Source: Erpobdella octoculata (taxonomy: Eukaryota; Annelida; Clitellata; Hirudinida; Erpobdellidae). Taken from it: a stretch of DNA of 64,000 bases. Location of the stretch: the NCBI GenBank assembly GCA_963978895.1, contig OZ022243.1, positions 2,518,677-2,582,676 of the forward strand. The letters are read 5' to 3'. Under the pieces are notes generated by a model. That model worked only from the letters and a program-made list of their open reading frames with translations, did not search any database and was not told where the DNA came from. The position numbers and the translations under genes are program-made. The stretch's first letter is position 1. The number at the start of each line of letters is the position of its first letter. Positions 11,928 through 27,282 of this stretch are shown in pieces.

Positions 11928-12766
11928 GGTAGGCCAGGTTGAAGAGGAAGGTTTTTAATCCACTCTTGAAAGACTCGACAGTTGAAAAAAGGTCGGTCAA
12001 ATCAGCCGGCAGATCATTCCAGACAGAAACAACAGTATGGCAGAAGGCGCGACAAGCGAAGTCAGTCCGCACCGCATACCTCTACAGTTGACAAGCAGAG
12101 CTTGACCTGAGAGTTCTAGGTGCTACATGGAAACTCAACAATTCAACAAGATATGCAGGCCTATTGGTCTTGATTGCCTTGAACGTCAGGCATGCTATCT
12201 TGAACCTGATTCGAGCCTCAATCGGAAGCCAGTGTAGTCCAGCCAAGACATATGATCCCTCTTTCTGGTACCATTCACAACCCGAGCAAGAGCATTGAGG
12301 ACCCGTTGTAATCTGCCAAGATTACTAGCAGAAACACCATATCAGATAGAGTTACAATAATCGTGCCTGGCACCGACCACAGATCCGGCGACAATACGAG
12401 GCGAGTCTTCACCATTATAACGGCGTATGTGACGCAAGTCTTTGATGTTGAAGTGGAACGCTCTGCAAACATTGTCCACATAATTATTGAAAGAAAGGGT
12501 TTTGTCAAGAATAACTCCAAGGCTTTTAACAGTTTTAGAGATATAAATCAAGGGACTCCGAGCATCACAGCCGCGGGTGCAACCTTTGCTGAATCCTTGC
12601 GTCGGTGCCAGTAATGTCGATCTCTGATTTGCATGGGTTTAGGGTAAGACCATTCATTGAGAACCGGTTGTGAACCGCCGTGAAACAGTCGTTCAAGGCA
12701 GCCAGCTTGTTTTCATCTTTTAACTCAATAACTGAGTGTCATCGGCGTAGGTATTGAGCGTGACGC
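11928..12766 (-). mobile_element. Degraded non-LTR retrotransposon RT fragment
   Basis: On the - strand, frames broken by stops and shifts read V-K-S-L-G-V-I-L-D-K-T-L-S-F, L-R-H-I-R-R, then at the 3' end V-W-N-D-L-P-A-D-L and S-F-K-S-G-L-K-T-F-L-F before a stop at about 11928. These are C-terminal landmarks of CR1/jockey-like reverse transcriptases. It differs in sequence from the 8579-9445 copy, so it is another lineage. Confidence 0.75.
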
Positions 12767-12881
12767 ACCAAAAACAATGACATTATCTTAATTATAGAAC
12801 ATAAAGAAACTAAAAGTTGTTAAATAATAAATTTTATAAAATTTAATTTGTTTTACTCATTTGAAAAATTTGAAAATTCAG

Positions 12882-12930
12882 GTGATTCACTGAGTTTTTA
12901 TCATAGCGGATGATATTTACAGGGAACTGT
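12882..12930 (+). pseudogene. Relic of FReD exon 6 start
   Basis: A CAG acceptor followed by GTGATTCACTGAGTTTTTATC and CATAGCGGATGA matches the start of FReD exon 6 (G-D-S-L-S-x-H-S-G-M), then a stop and loss of similarity. A 20-bp tandem repeat follows immediately. Confidence 0.6.
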
Positions 12931-12949
12931 AGGTCTATAGACAATTGTG

Positions 12950-13080
12950 ACTTTATCGACTCACTTAGAAAGTCGATAAACTTGCAAATGAGTCGATAAA
13001 CTCGCGAAGGAGTCGATAAACTAGTGAAGGAGTCGATAAACTTGCGAAGGAGTCGATGAACATGCCATCGGGTCGCACAC
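12950..13080. repeat. 20-bp tandem repeat, GAGTCGATAAACTCGCGAAG unit
   Basis: About six units of 20 bp with point differences. It is GC-richer than the flanks and follows the FReD relic at 12882-12930. The overlapping - strand reading frame is repeat-generated, not a gene. Confidence 0.8.
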
Positions 13081-13379
13081 GCACTGATCATTATTAGTAT
13101 ATCAACCTAGGAAACTGAAACTTTCAGCGTAGCTTTATATTGGAATAATAATTGAAAAAAACTTAATTTGAACAATTTTCTTATTTCAAAAACGAGTGCA
13201 TTTGAAATAAAAGTTTGTGTTAAAAAACTCGTTTTTTCCTTTACTTGTTAAAATAAAAGTAAAAATATTGTTTTCTTTAAAAAAAAAAATTAATGGCTTG
13301 TTTTCTACAGAGAACCTTCTAATTTTTTTAAAGGTTTTATTGATTTTATTCTATAATTCAATAAAATTTTCAATTGCAA

Positions 13380-14022
13380 GCAATTATCTTCTCTACAGTC
13401 TAACAAATAAAAACCGTTATAGTTTTAGAGTTGAATTAGAAATTTTCAATGGTCACTGTGTTTATGCTGAGTATCAAAACTTCACGATTGGTTCTCCAGG
13501 CTTGAAATATTTTTTGGAGGTATCGGGGTATTCTGGAACTGCAGGTTTATATATAAAAATTGTTTTAATATTTTATTTAGTTTAAATTGTTTAATTTTTT
13601 ATTTAGTTTAAATTGTCTAATTTTTTATTTAGGTTAAATTGTTTAATTTTTTATTTAGTTCAAATTGTTTAATTTTTTATTTAGTTTAAATTGTTTAATT
13701 TTCAAAATTAGTCTGTGTTAATTAATTAGCAAATTAAGATGACAATTTGCCGTTTCTATGATCTTTATTATAAAATATAAAAAAAACTAAAATTACTTAA
13801 ATTAGTAGATTTGAAAAACTTCAATTTTTTTCAATTCATTGAAGTAAATTCCAACAAAACTCAGGTGATTCATTAAGTTATGATCACAGCAGGATGAAAT
13901 TTACTACCTACGACAATGATAATGATGATCGTCCAATAAACTGTGCAGTTGAACGCATGGGATCCTGGTGGTATAACTATTGTGCTTTTTCAAATCTGAA
14001 TAGTTTGTTTTCAACTAACTAA
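13380..14022 (+). pseudogene. F3: truncated FReD gene (exons 5-6 only)
   Basis: Only the last two exons remain: 13380-13544 (Y-L-L-Y-S-L-T-N-K-N ... S-G-T-A-G) and 13865-14022 (G-D-S-L-S ... [17 protein letters not shown]). The acceptor before exon 5 reads CAAGC where other copies have CAGGC, so the AG is lost. Exon 6 stops after about 52 codons, against 81 in intact copies, exactly where the ACGTCA minisatellite begins, and it lacks the last Cys. No exons 1-4 are seen upstream. Confidence 0.8.
13573..13702. repeat. 26-bp tandem repeat, five copies
   Basis: The unit TTATTTAGTTTAAATTGTTTAATTTT (26 bp) repeats five times with one or two changes per unit, in the intron between the two remaining exons of F3. 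Confidence 0.85.
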
Positions 14023-14213
14023 ACGTTTCTGTACATTATGTTAAACGTCACTGTACATTATGTTAACGTCACTGTACATTCTGTTAAACGTCACTGTACA
14101 TTATATTATACGTCACTGTACATTATATTAAACGTCACTGTACATTATATTAAACGTCACTGTACATTATGTTAAACGTCACTGTACATTATATTAAACG
14201 TCATTGTACAGTT
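14022..14213. repeat. ACGTCACTGTACATT minisatellite (locus 2)
   Basis: Nine or more near-identical 20-21-bp units fused to truncated exon 6 of F3. The most homogeneous of the five loci. Confidence 0.85.
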
Positions 14214-14666
14214 TATGTATATCAAGATAGACGTGTGATGTCAATATTTTGTGATAAAGGGAAAACTTTGTGTCTGTGCAAATTAAAAAAAACTAAAAAT
14301 TAAAAAAACTTAGATGCACAAACGTCATAAAAAGATAGAAATAGAAAACAAATTATGCTTTTTTTGCAAACTTCTCTTATTTCTCTTATGGCAATGATTT
14401 TATAAATTTAAAACTAATGTTATTAAATTTCTTAACACAACTCTGAATAAAATTACAACAAGCCTAACACTTTTCGGGGTTTTAGTAAATATGAAAACTT
14501 TACAGTTGCAAATATATTCAGAATGTCAAGTTTAGTTAGCTGTTGACTAGTGATGGGAATTGTAAAAAGTGACAAGCTAACACAACGAATTCAACAAAAT
14601 GTCATCAGTTTTGTTATTATCAAACAGCAATATTTGAAATATATAAATAACAAAAACTTAGCTGTC

Positions 14667-14765
14667 CAACGTCAACATTGTGTTAAACGTCAGTATACAT
14701 TGTGTTGAACGTCATCATATACATTCTGTTAAATGTCAGCATATACATTGTGCTAAACGTCAATG
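14667..14765. repeat. ACGTCA minisatellite (locus 3)
   Basis: Four diverged units (GTTAAACGTCAGTATACATT type), 365-460 bp upstream of the F4 start codon. Confidence 0.7.
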
Positions 14766-15129
14766 TTATTTTTTGAAGTTGATTTCCAAAAAATCTTAAA
14801 TATTTGGTTGCTATTGGTTAGGTAAACACACAGTTTGTTGATGTTGTAAATACGCAACTAAATTCTGTTAAATAACTGTTGTCCTTGTGTTTGAAAGCGT
14901 TTAATTTACTTTTGTAAACTTTTGTCTCTAAACTTTAGATTGAAGCAGATTATATTTCTACAAATAAATAAAAATATTACAATCTTTAACTTTTGAGATA
15001 AAAAACAAAAATTATTTGTTTTCAATGATTATGATTTTAATAAATAAGATTTTAAAAAACTTACAGGACATACAAAGAAAAATATTTTAAAATATATAAT
15101 TTTGCAATAATATTTAAAAAGTTTTAGTC

Positions 15130-18554
<3,425 letters not shown>

Positions 18555-18899
18555 TTTTTTGTTATAAAACATCGAATTGATAAGCTTGAAAAAGTAAAAA
18601 CTGCAAAATTTGTTTAGAAACAATTTTCTAGTTATTTCCAACATTTTATGCACATTTAGTATCTGATTGCACTTCACAAAACTGTCAAAATTAGTTGAGT
18701 TTTTTAGAAATGACAGATTTAGTATGTTTCTATTTATTTTACAATTGAAATTTAATAAATAATAAAAATGTTTTTTGAAATAAAAATTTATTGATGTTTT
18801 GATTTTACATTTTTACAAACTTTTATTTAAGTTACAATCTCTGTTTGTGGGTGTGTGTGGCTTTCTCTGTACACAAATCTTGAAAGTGACATTTAACCA

Positions 18900-19200
18900 G
18901 CTTTTTGACTAGCTAGGAGGCTGAAACTTTCAGCATATCTTCATATTGGATGACAATACATGATTCAATTAAAAAAAAGTAATTTGAACATCTTTCGTAT
19001 ACATACATACATACACACAGACACACATCGAGTGTATTTGAAATCAAAGTTTGTGTTAAAAAACTCGTTTTGTCCTTTACTTGTTTATAATTCTTTCAAT
19101 AACATCCCATTACTTGTATTAAAAGGTGCAATGTTCTTTAAAAAACTAGTGCTGTGGGTATGTCTAATTAGGAAGAAAAATTAATATGTGTTTAATACAA
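18900..19200. repeat. Duplicated flank (partner 13091-13260)
   Basis: Shared with 13091-13260: CTGAAACTTTCAGC, AATTTGAACA, AAAGTTTGTGTTAAAAAACTCG and TCCTTTACTTGTT. This links the 3' flank of F4 with the DNA before F3. A short CATA/CACA microsatellite sits inside, near 19000. Confidence 0.65.
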
Positions 19201-19504
19201 AAAGACGTTAAACCTTTAAAAAGCAAAACTGTCTCAAATCGTCAAACAAATTTCATGTTTCTCCATAAAATATAAAGTTTAAAATTATTTGCATGTTCAA
19301 TGTTTTCAAGCTAAAAATTGAATCACCAGCGTGTGATTGACAATAAAAAAAACAACCAAAATTATTAAAATAATTTTAAACTTGTTTATTTTGCAGAACA
19401 AATTTTGTAGTAATAACATTGATTCTGTATGTTTTTTTATATATTTCAAACATTAATGGGATCATCTCTAAGTTACTTTCATTATTAAGTGAGAGAGGTG
19501 TCAC

Positions 19505-19770
19505 ATGATTAAGTAAGAGACGGGTCACGTGATAAATTTTGACTACAGATCGACAGACAGAGAAGATAAGTTAAGTAAAAGACGGGTCACATGATAAATT
19601 TTGACTACAGATCGACACACAGAGAAGATAAGTTAAGTAAAAGACGGGTCACATGATAAATTTTGACTACAGATCGACACACAGAGAAGATAAGTTAAGT
19701 AAAAGACGGGTCACATGATAAATTTTGACTACAGATCGACAGACAGAGAAGTTAAGTTAAGTAAAAGTGT
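19505..19770. repeat. 62-bp tandem repeat, about four copies
   Basis: The word GACGGGTCAC recurs at 19519, 19581, 19643 and 19705 (spacing exactly 62). The unit includes GATAAATTTTGACTACAGATC and AGAAGATAAGTTAAG, with nearly no divergence, so the array is young. Confidence 0.92.
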
Positions 19771-20134
19771 GTAATATATGGTGCACCTACATTTTTTCAA
19801 CATGTTACAGTTAGTTACACGTAGTTTTGAAAAGAAATAGGTTTTATGTTTTTTTTATGAACTAAATATTTTACTGAACTCTTTGCATGTTTTAAAAACT
19901 TTTTAAGTCCCTGCTCAGCAAACGCTATTCATTTTAATGCCAAATCGTTGTCAAAGTGGTCAACAGTTGATAATGGAAATAAATTAAAAATCTGAATAGT
20001 GAATACTGGGACACTTGAACACAAGACGTGAAATTTCCAGTTGTTATTTGTCTGTTCAAACCGGAAAGTAGCTTTTCTAATAAACAAAGTTGGTTTTATA
20101 AAAGTCAAATCACGGTTCTGTCAACTAATATATG

Positions 20135-20312
20135 TCCTGTTTAACGTTACTGTACATTATATTAAACGCCAATGTACATTTTGCTAAACTTCACTGTAAA
20201 TTCTGTTAAACGTCACTGTACAATTTGTTGAACGTCACTCTACATTCTTTTAAACGTCACTGTACATTCTGTTAAACGTCACTGTACATTCTGTTAAGCG
20301 TCATTGTTGTGT
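20135..20312. repeat. ACGTCACTGTACATT minisatellite (locus 4)
   Basis: Eight or so 20-21-bp units between F4 and F5, within segmental duplication copy 2. Confidence 0.85.
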
Positions 20313-20535
20313 GATAAAAAAGAATTTTGTGTCTCTGCGAAATAAAAAAAACTAAAATTAAAAAACGTAGATGCACAAACGTCCTAAAAAGAAATAAAAA
20401 ACAAATTATGCTTTTTTTTCAAACTTCTCAAAATGACACTGCAGGTTTTATTATAACATTTTTATAAAATTAAAACTTATTTTAATAAACTTCTTTTTAT
20501 TACTCGGGATAAAGTGACAAGAAACCTATGGTGTG

Positions 20536-20732
20536 GAGTGGCGTAGCTAGGGTTTTTGGCGCCCGGAGCAGTCTAATGATTGCGCTCATACAACAACCTA
20601 TTTTTCTTTAAAACTTTGCTTCCAAAACCACTTCTAATGATGGAAAAAAAACTATAGTCGTTTTTTTCTGGTACCCCATGACGGCGCCCGGAGCAGCTTG
20701 CCCTTCCTGCCCCCTAGCTACGCCTTTGACTG
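20536..20732. mobile_element. hAT-type MITE (GGCGTAGCTAGG ends)
   Basis: The left end AGTGGCGTAGCTAGGG and the right end CCCCTAGCTACGCC are inverted repeats of a common hAT type, with GGCGCCCGGAGCAG near both ends. No clear 8-bp duplication. It lies inside one copy of the duplicated flank and is absent from the other. Confidence 0.8.
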
Positions 20733-21283
20733 TGTGCACCTGTCCTGTTTTCATAAACCAAGAAAACGTAATTGCAGGATACCGAAACGCTTGTTAATAT
20801 ATTCAAATATATTCAAAACATCAAGTTTTTGTATTTGTGTCATTAAACTGATAAAAAAAACCAAAAAAAAATCAGTTTTTCCTGTAAACGAAAACCCGAT
20901 GACATTATGACAACTGAAAAATTGTCGACATAAAATTATTGATTATTTCAAAATTTTCAGATCTATAAAGTTTTATCCAATGTTTGTAAAGCAGTTTAAG
21001 AACTATTATAGAGGATGACAACTTGTCCTATAGTTAAAGTACGATTAGAAATATTTACATGACAAAACAAAACAGAATAAATTGAACACATATAATTATT
21101 TGATTCAAAAACATATATAATATAATATTTTGTATGTAAATGATTTTTATAAAATTGCAATTAAAAACCGAATCGTTCAACGAAGTTAATGAATCAGTTA
21201 AAATGGTTTGTGTTCATTACATTCAATTACTTCTTTTGACTTTGACAATTGCGAAAAGTTATAAAAAACATTTTTAATGAGTT

Positions 21284-21345
21284 AAATCATAGAAGAGCGC
21301 TTTCGAGAAACAGGCGCTATATAAGTTTATTTTGTTTGTTCGATT
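21284..21345 (+). repeat. Possible LINE/SINE 3' tail
   Basis: GAGCGCTTTCGAGAA followed by AGGCGCTATATAAG resembles the conserved 3' tail of many LINE/SINE families. Nothing else of the element is recognised. Confidence 0.35.
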
Positions 21346-21648
21346 GTATGGGTTTGGTATAAAGGCAATCAGCGGGACATTATTTAGAAAAATGTTTACA
21401 GCAAAACGTAGGCTTGCGCGTGGAAGTGAAATAAAAGTGTCACCAAACTAATTAACAGGCACACCGATGCTAGTTCGATGATTATGACAATAAATCATTA
21501 AAATGCACTTTGATGTCATCGAATTACGACTGGCTACCAGAAATGCGCCAAAATCTGAATTTGTCAGCTACACCATTGATTGTCTGTCAAAGATAGACAA
21601 ATAAGTTTTTATTTTTTTATTTTTGACAAAATGACTAAACTTTCATTA

Positions 21649-21815
21649 GACGTCAATGTATACACTGTTAAACGTCTGATGAATGTAAATGTACATTATG
21701 TTTAATGTGAATGCACATGATGTTCAGCTTCAACGTGAGGGGGCATTCTCAAAAAAGTCAATGTATACTACTCTGTTTAACGTCGGTGTACATTGTGTTT
21801 AACATCAATATACAT
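21649..21815. repeat. ACGTCA minisatellite (locus 5, diverged)
   Basis: Several diverged units (ACGTCAATGTATAC, ACGTCGGTGTACATT), 310-475 bp upstream of the F5 start codon, matching the position of locus 3 before F4. Confidence 0.65.
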
Positions 21816-22124
21816 TCAGCCAAGCCGGTTAACAAGCAGTTGGTCTCTAGGGAAACACGTAAACAAGTATTAGTAAAAAATCAACTTATTAATACCATGA
21901 AATATTTGGGTTGCCAACAGTTGCGTAAAAAAAACAATTTGAATATATGAAATGTTTGAAAAATTGTGTTGGCGTTAGATTTTGAAAGGTTTTAGATGAC
22001 ATTTTAGCATGATTCATTTATAAATTGTAATAAAATTAACTGAACCAAAAAACTAAAAAAATCGTAATTTTAAATTTTTTTTGGAATTGGCAAATTGGTT
22101 AGCAGTAAATAATTTAATAAAAAA

Positions 22125-24286
22125 ATGCTGTTGAAATTTTTCACTTTAATGCTGATGCAAATTGAAATTTGTTTAAACAAACAAAATGAAAAGAAACGAT
22201 ATTACACAAAATGTCTGCTTTATGGTGAGGAAAACAAAATAATGAGTTGTACTTTGCCACCTGTTAAAGAGGCTAAAATGTCATCGAAAAGTGAATGCGC
22301 AAGTTACTGCACCTTTAGTAGCACTGGCCAAAAATTAGTTTTCGACAACCAATTACCATCTACATTTACTTTTAATTATACCAGCAATGAGACAACCGTT
22401 AATTTTGAACGATTTTCATTCCCATATTATCGGTTGCACAAAGTAGATATTGTTACCGGAGATGTTCAAGGTTGTCTTGGATTCAACTATGAGTCATCCA
22501 CTGGATTGTGTCAGCTGTTTGATCAATACTGTCCAATGAAATATTTGACCTTGCTAGCCAATAGCAAAGCCGGATTTTATTATGGGGTAAGAATGAACTT
22601 AGTTTTTAGTAACAGGAGTCAGTGGAAGAAATTAAGATACGATTTATAAACTACCATTTTTGAATTTGAAATATCAACAAAATATATATTTTGCTGGTTT
22701 AAAAAAAATTATTTTGTGTGCAAAAAAAGGGAACAAAAAGTTTATATTACAACAAAAATATAAAATTGTTTTTTTTAGGTTGTTCCTCATCCAAATACAC
22801 AATGTTTTTTTGGAGGTTAAATTCATTTTTTGAAATTATTTGTTTAATTTAATGGAAGCAATTTTATTCATTAAACAAAATTCACGGTCCAAGAACAGTT
22901 TTCATTTTTGTACTACGGCCAAATGTTTACTAAAAGTTTTAAAATAAATTTTTAATTTGCAAATATATAATTTGTAGAAAAAGAAGATTGTGACGACATT
23001 CCAAGTAATGATCCACGAGACAGTGGAATATATTTGTTGAAGATAGATAATAACCAGTTGCGTCCTGTTTACTGCGAGATATCAACAAGTGGAACTAAAT
23101 ATATGGTAAGACAAAATTTAACAAATAAAACAAAACTCATCAAAAATATTTTTGGAACCCAGGTTATTCAACGCCGAATGGGTGGATCAGTAAATTTCTA
23201 CAGAGAATGGGTGGATTATGAAAATGGATTTGGAAATTTAAATAGAGAATATTGGCTGGGTTTGTTTTTTTTTTAAATTATCGGAGTTACCAGACGTTGC
23301 CTGGGGCTTATAGCGGTATTTCTATAGTTTCTTTTTTAGTTTTTACTTGCACTCGCATTTTTCATTCTTTTTATTTTTCCTCCCCGTCCTTTCCCTTTCC
23401 CGTTTTTTTTATTTTTTTCTCCCGCTCGCCCTTCCAATTCCCGCTCGCTTTCCCGTTTCAGCTTGCTCTTCCGCTCATGCTCGTTTTTCCACCTGATTTT
23501 CCGCAGTAGTAGTAGTTTAATAACAGATTTAAACCTGATAAGAAATGGCAGAACTTCAAGTAAATTGAAATATTTTATGTAAAGCTCTATGGATGCAGGA
23601 TTCAAATTCTCTAATTTCAAGCGAGCGAAACTGCGACGGGCACTGCAAGTTGTTATAAATTAATCACTCAAATTTTATTGCAGGTAATTATTTTCTGTAT
23701 AGTTTGACCAATAAATACAATTACAATTTGAGAGTCGAAATGGAAGATTTCAATAATAAATATGTTTATGCTGAGTATCATAACTTTAGAGTTGGCTCCC
23801 CAGATTTAAAATACGTTTTGACAGTAGAAGACTACTCTGGAACTGCAGGTTCATATGATTAATTTTTATTTAATTGCTAATCACCATGGTTATTTCTGTT
23901 TTCCAAACCAATTGGCAAAATATGATAAAACGTTTCATCTCCATGATCTGATTTACAAAAACATTAAAAAAACTGTTAGATATTGTATCCTATAAAAATT
24001 TATTTATTTTAATTATTTTGAGAAATTTAATCAAAATTCAGGTGATTCATTGAGTCCTCACAGCGGGATGAAATTTACTACCTACGACAATGATAATGAT
24101 GATTGTCCATCAAACTGTGCAGTTCAACGCATGGGAGCCTGGTGGTATCGTTGTTGTACTAATTCAAATCTGAATGGACTTTATTCTACCAGCTCTTCTG
24201 TTGCAATCGTTAAAAATGTTTTCTGGTTTTCATTTAATGATTATGACCCAATTAGATCCTGTAAGATGATGCTTCAAAGAAAATGA
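22125..24286 (+). CDS. F5: complete FReD lectin with PAN-like N-terminus
   Basis: Six exons, 22125-22586, 22779-22815, 22978-23105, 23163-23259, 23684-23848 and 24042-24286, all GT-AG, give about 377 aa. Residues 1-18 form a signal peptide. Exon 1 carries the PAN-like Cys pattern (E-C-A-S-Y-C, C-L-G-F-N-Y, C-Q-L-F-D-Q-Y-C). The 37-nt exon 2 adds a short linker ending C-F-F-G. The FReD runs from E-D-C-D-D-I-P through R-R-M-G-G-S-V-N-F-Y-R-E-W, L-T-N-K-Y-N, S-G-T-A-G, D-N-D-N-D-D-C, A-W-W-Y and a terminal K-M-M-L-Q-R-K. Intron 4 carries dispersed repeat E. AATAAA about 30 bp after the stop may be the poly(A) signal. No damage is seen; it is the cleanest copy in the array. Confidence 0.9.
23277..23510. 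repeat. Dispersed repeat E, copy 1 (F5 intron 4)
   Basis: It starts CGGAGTTACCAGACGTTGCC, followed by a pyrimidine-rich stretch of TTTCCCGTTTT/CGCTCGCTTTCC motifs. A second copy lies at 54700-54905 in intron 2 of C9, on the same strand. Family unknown. Confidence 0.65.
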
Positions 24287-24714
24287 CTTTTTGCTATGAA
24301 AACATCAAATAGATAAATTTAGACAATAAACTGTGAAAGTGACAAAATTAAAAGTTTTATCAAAAACATTTTTTGTAGTTATTTTTTAAATTTTTTATGC
24401 ACATTTAGTAATTGCACTTTACAAAACCTTCAAAATAAATTGAGTTTTTAAAAATGACAACTTTAGTTTGCTTCAGTGTCTTGAATTCAGATATCAGTCA
24501 TTTCAATCAACATTGTTTATAGTTCATTGCTAACTAACAACCAAACAAAAAGTTATTACTGCTAAATAATGTTTTTTATTTTATTTTATAGTGTAATGAT
24601 GACACAAAAATCAAATTACCAGTTAGTTTTGAGTCTTATTTTTAAATAGCGACAAAATTCTTTTATTTTTTAATTTTTATTAACTAAATCGATGTACGTA
24701 CATAACAGCTCTAA

Positions 24715-25069
24715 AGTAAATGTAAATGTAAATGTCAATGTATAGAAAATTAGAGCGCCACAGCAGATATACCACATATTAGTAGATATACCACAGCAGG
24801 GCCGGGAACTGCTCGTGCATATGGGATTACACAGTGTTACCTTCCACCAGCACGTGTCTCTGAAATCGGAATGTGCCGAACCCTATTACACCCCAGTCGT
24901 GAAACTGGTACTCATTTATCGACCAGTGAAGGACGAAAGGCTGAGTTGACCTGAGCAGTGTAAGTGAATTCCTTGCTCAACGCAATTACGCCTCGCCGTG
25001 ACTGAGATTTGAACCCACGACGGCAGGGTGATAGCATAACTGCTTTCACCACTGTACTACGGCGCCTCA
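24715..25069 (-). mobile_element. tRNA-derived SINE, family A
   Basis: Read on the - strand it starts with a tRNA-like head (CAGTGGTGAAAGCAGTTATGC as box A region, GGGTTCAAATCTC as box B), then a body with GATAAATGAGTACCAG, and ends in a (CATTTA)n tail at the low-coordinate end. It lies where F6 upstream exons would be expected. Confidence 0.85.
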
Positions 25070-25254
25070 CAACATTGAAATAAATATGCATTTTTCCACC
25101 AAGGCTGTTTCTAATCTCAAATCAAACTGTTTCTTTGTGGGTAAAATTAAAATTTAAACTTAAAAAAACTTATGAAAAAAATGTTCTAATTACTTGCATT
25201 TTTTAGTAAAATGATACAAATTATTTTTAACTTTTTTGTTTTTTCACATTGTAA

Positions 25255-25280
25255 AAAGAAAAAATTGGTTGGGTAGGTTT
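25255..25280 (+). pseudogene. Faint FReD exon 4 end relic
   Basis: AAAAAATTGGTTGGGTAGGTTT resembles the exon 4 end and donor (AAATATTGGCTGGGTTGGT in F1). It is very short but at the right place before F6 exon 5. Low confidence. Confidence 0.3.
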
Positions 25281-26050
25281 TAATTATAATAAATTATGCT
25301 ATAATACAATTATCAACAACTGAAAAACAAAAACAACAGACTGTAATTTTATAATAGTAAAAGCTATAATTATTATTTTAAAATTATTTTATGAAAATTA
25401 TTATTAAACATTGTACTCACATAGATTTCTATACTAATAATGTTTTATGAAACACTTAAAAAATTATAAAGATTTCTTTAGAAAATTTCGAAAATTAAAT
25501 CTCAAGCTTTTTAATCTGTCATGCGACATTTTGAATTTATTTAATTGTAATTTGCCTATGTAATGAAAATACTACATAACGATTATAAATGCTGTCAAAT
25601 TATAAATTTTTTCTTAGCATGGTTAAAGACTTTCTTTTTTCAAAAATTTTTGGATTAGACTAAATTCTGCTTGGTTTATGGTCGACGTTAGTTAATAATT
25701 CTAAATAATTTCTGAAAGCTACGCACTGGCTTTTTTAAAAAAAAAAGATTAACGAGCACTTTCGAAACAAAATTCCTATAACTCAATATTGATGGGAATA
25801 CTAATCAATGTGAAGAATGAATACTTTCTAAACCTCAAAAGAAAGTGCAGAAAATACATTTCCAGAATGAAAAAAGCTGGAATTTAAAAATCGTAATAAC
25901 AAAATATTTAGTTGCGTCAAGTTATAACTTAGTTTGCGTGAAACAATCAGAGATATTGCTTATAACTGGTTTGAACTAAAAATCAGCAAAAACTCGTTTT
26001 TTAAACATTAATTATTTATTTAAACTTGTCAACAAAACGTTCAATTACAG

Positions 26051-26558
26051 GCAATTATTTGTTGTACAATTTAACTAATAAAAACAGTTACAGTTTGAGA
26101 GTTGAAATGGAAACTTTGAGTAATAATAAAAGCGCCTATGCTGAGTATCATAACTTTACAATTGGCTCCCCAGGCACGAAATACCTTGTGGCAGTGTTGG
26201 GGTATTCTGGAACAGCAGGTCCTCATAATAATAACTTGTATTTTATTTTTTTGCATTGTGACATAATAAAAATAATTTAATAACTTAAAAAGCATTTAAA
26301 ATTTCATTCAGGCGATTTATTGAGTTTTCATCACAGCGGGATGAAATTTACTACATACGACAATGATAATGATATTTATCCGTCTAATTGTGCAGTTGAT
26401 CGTATGGGAGCCTGGTGGTATCGCTCATGTGCCTATTCAAATCTGAATGGTTTTTATTTTTCCAACTATTCTCTTGAAATCAGGAAGGACATACACTGGT
26501 ATTCATTTAATAATTTTAAACAATAAAATCCTGCCAGATGATGCTTCAAAGAAAATGA
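26051..26558 (+). pseudogene. F6: FReD gene relic with 1-nt deletion in exon 6
   Basis: Exons 26051-26218 and 26312-26558 match FReD exons 5 and 6 (L-T-N-K-N-S-Y-S-L-R-V-E-M-E, D-N-D-N-D, A-W-W-Y). Compared with F4 and F5, one base is missing near 26520, giving a premature TAA at 26524-26526 and removing the final Cys. The lost frame resumes as C-Q-M-M-L-Q-R-K. Exons 1-4 are missing; a SINE and a faint exon 4 scar occupy the upstream DNA. The preceding DNA 25550-26050 is colinear with F1 intron 4 (550-983), so F6 derives from an F1-like copy. Confidence 0.82.
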
Positions 26559-27282
26559 TTTTTTTCAACTGAAATCCTTAAATCTTAAACTTTATTTCTA
26601 TTGATAATTTATAGTAATAATTGATAAAAAAAATGAATAGTTTAAGGATTTTTTTAGGTATTTTAGAAAATTTAATGATTTGTTGAAATCAGAATAGTTT
26701 TTTTATGTTTGTAAATATGGATCATTTTATGCTAGCTTTTAAAATTGTTCAGAACATTTTAGGCATTTTATTGCGTTTCCATAGTTTCAAAAATTTTAAA
26801 AATAACAAAAAACATTTTCTTTGTGGATAGTTTATATGCATTATTGACTCAAATTATACAAAATGTTTGTTCTGAATAAATCATTTTTAAACTATAGTTT
26901 TATTCCAAACAAACTGCTACCGTAAAAAAATCTTTTCTTGCCAACATAATTATACTTGTAATTATGTGAACAATACAACACTTAAGCTTAAATTTTTTTT
27001 TAAGTGTTAACAAGTGAATCAAAAAACAAAGTTTTTTAAAAACACACTTTTATATAATCGATTGTGTAGGCCACATTCTGTTACATAAACAACGAGCATA
27101 TTCAAATAACAATCGTTAAAAATCATCAATTTTTTTAATTTTTATCGTGAATAAGTCAATTAAATTGGTTGATAAAATGCTTTTAAAACTTTACGGTCTC
27201 AAATAAAAGATATTCAGTAAGTTATTTTATCAACTGACTGAAAACTCGTTAATAAACACAAAATATCAGTTTTATTTTTTTT
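26559..27282. other. Intergenic between arrays
   Basis: AT-rich; no ORF supported. At 27036-27082 a 45-bp word (ACTTTTATATAATCGATTGTGTAGGCCAC) recurs inverted at 58768-58812. This is the tail-to-tail junction of the + and - strand genes. Confidence 0.45.

Larger units (their letters stand above)
19790..20950. repeat. Segmental duplication, copy 2 (partner 10920-11680)
   Basis: Colinear with 10920-11680, including the embedded minisatellite and the terminal GAAAACCCGA. It is interrupted by a hAT MITE at 20536-20732 that copy 1 lacks. Confidence 0.7.

Noticed and set aside
12363..12614. + strand ORF as a gene
   Set aside because: It is the complement of a degraded RT fragment whose protein landmarks are on the - strand.
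12950..13080. CRISPR array
   Set aside because: The 20-bp units are contiguous, with no unique spacers, and the genome is clearly animal. The 62-bp array at 19505 and the ACGTCA arrays were rejected likewise.
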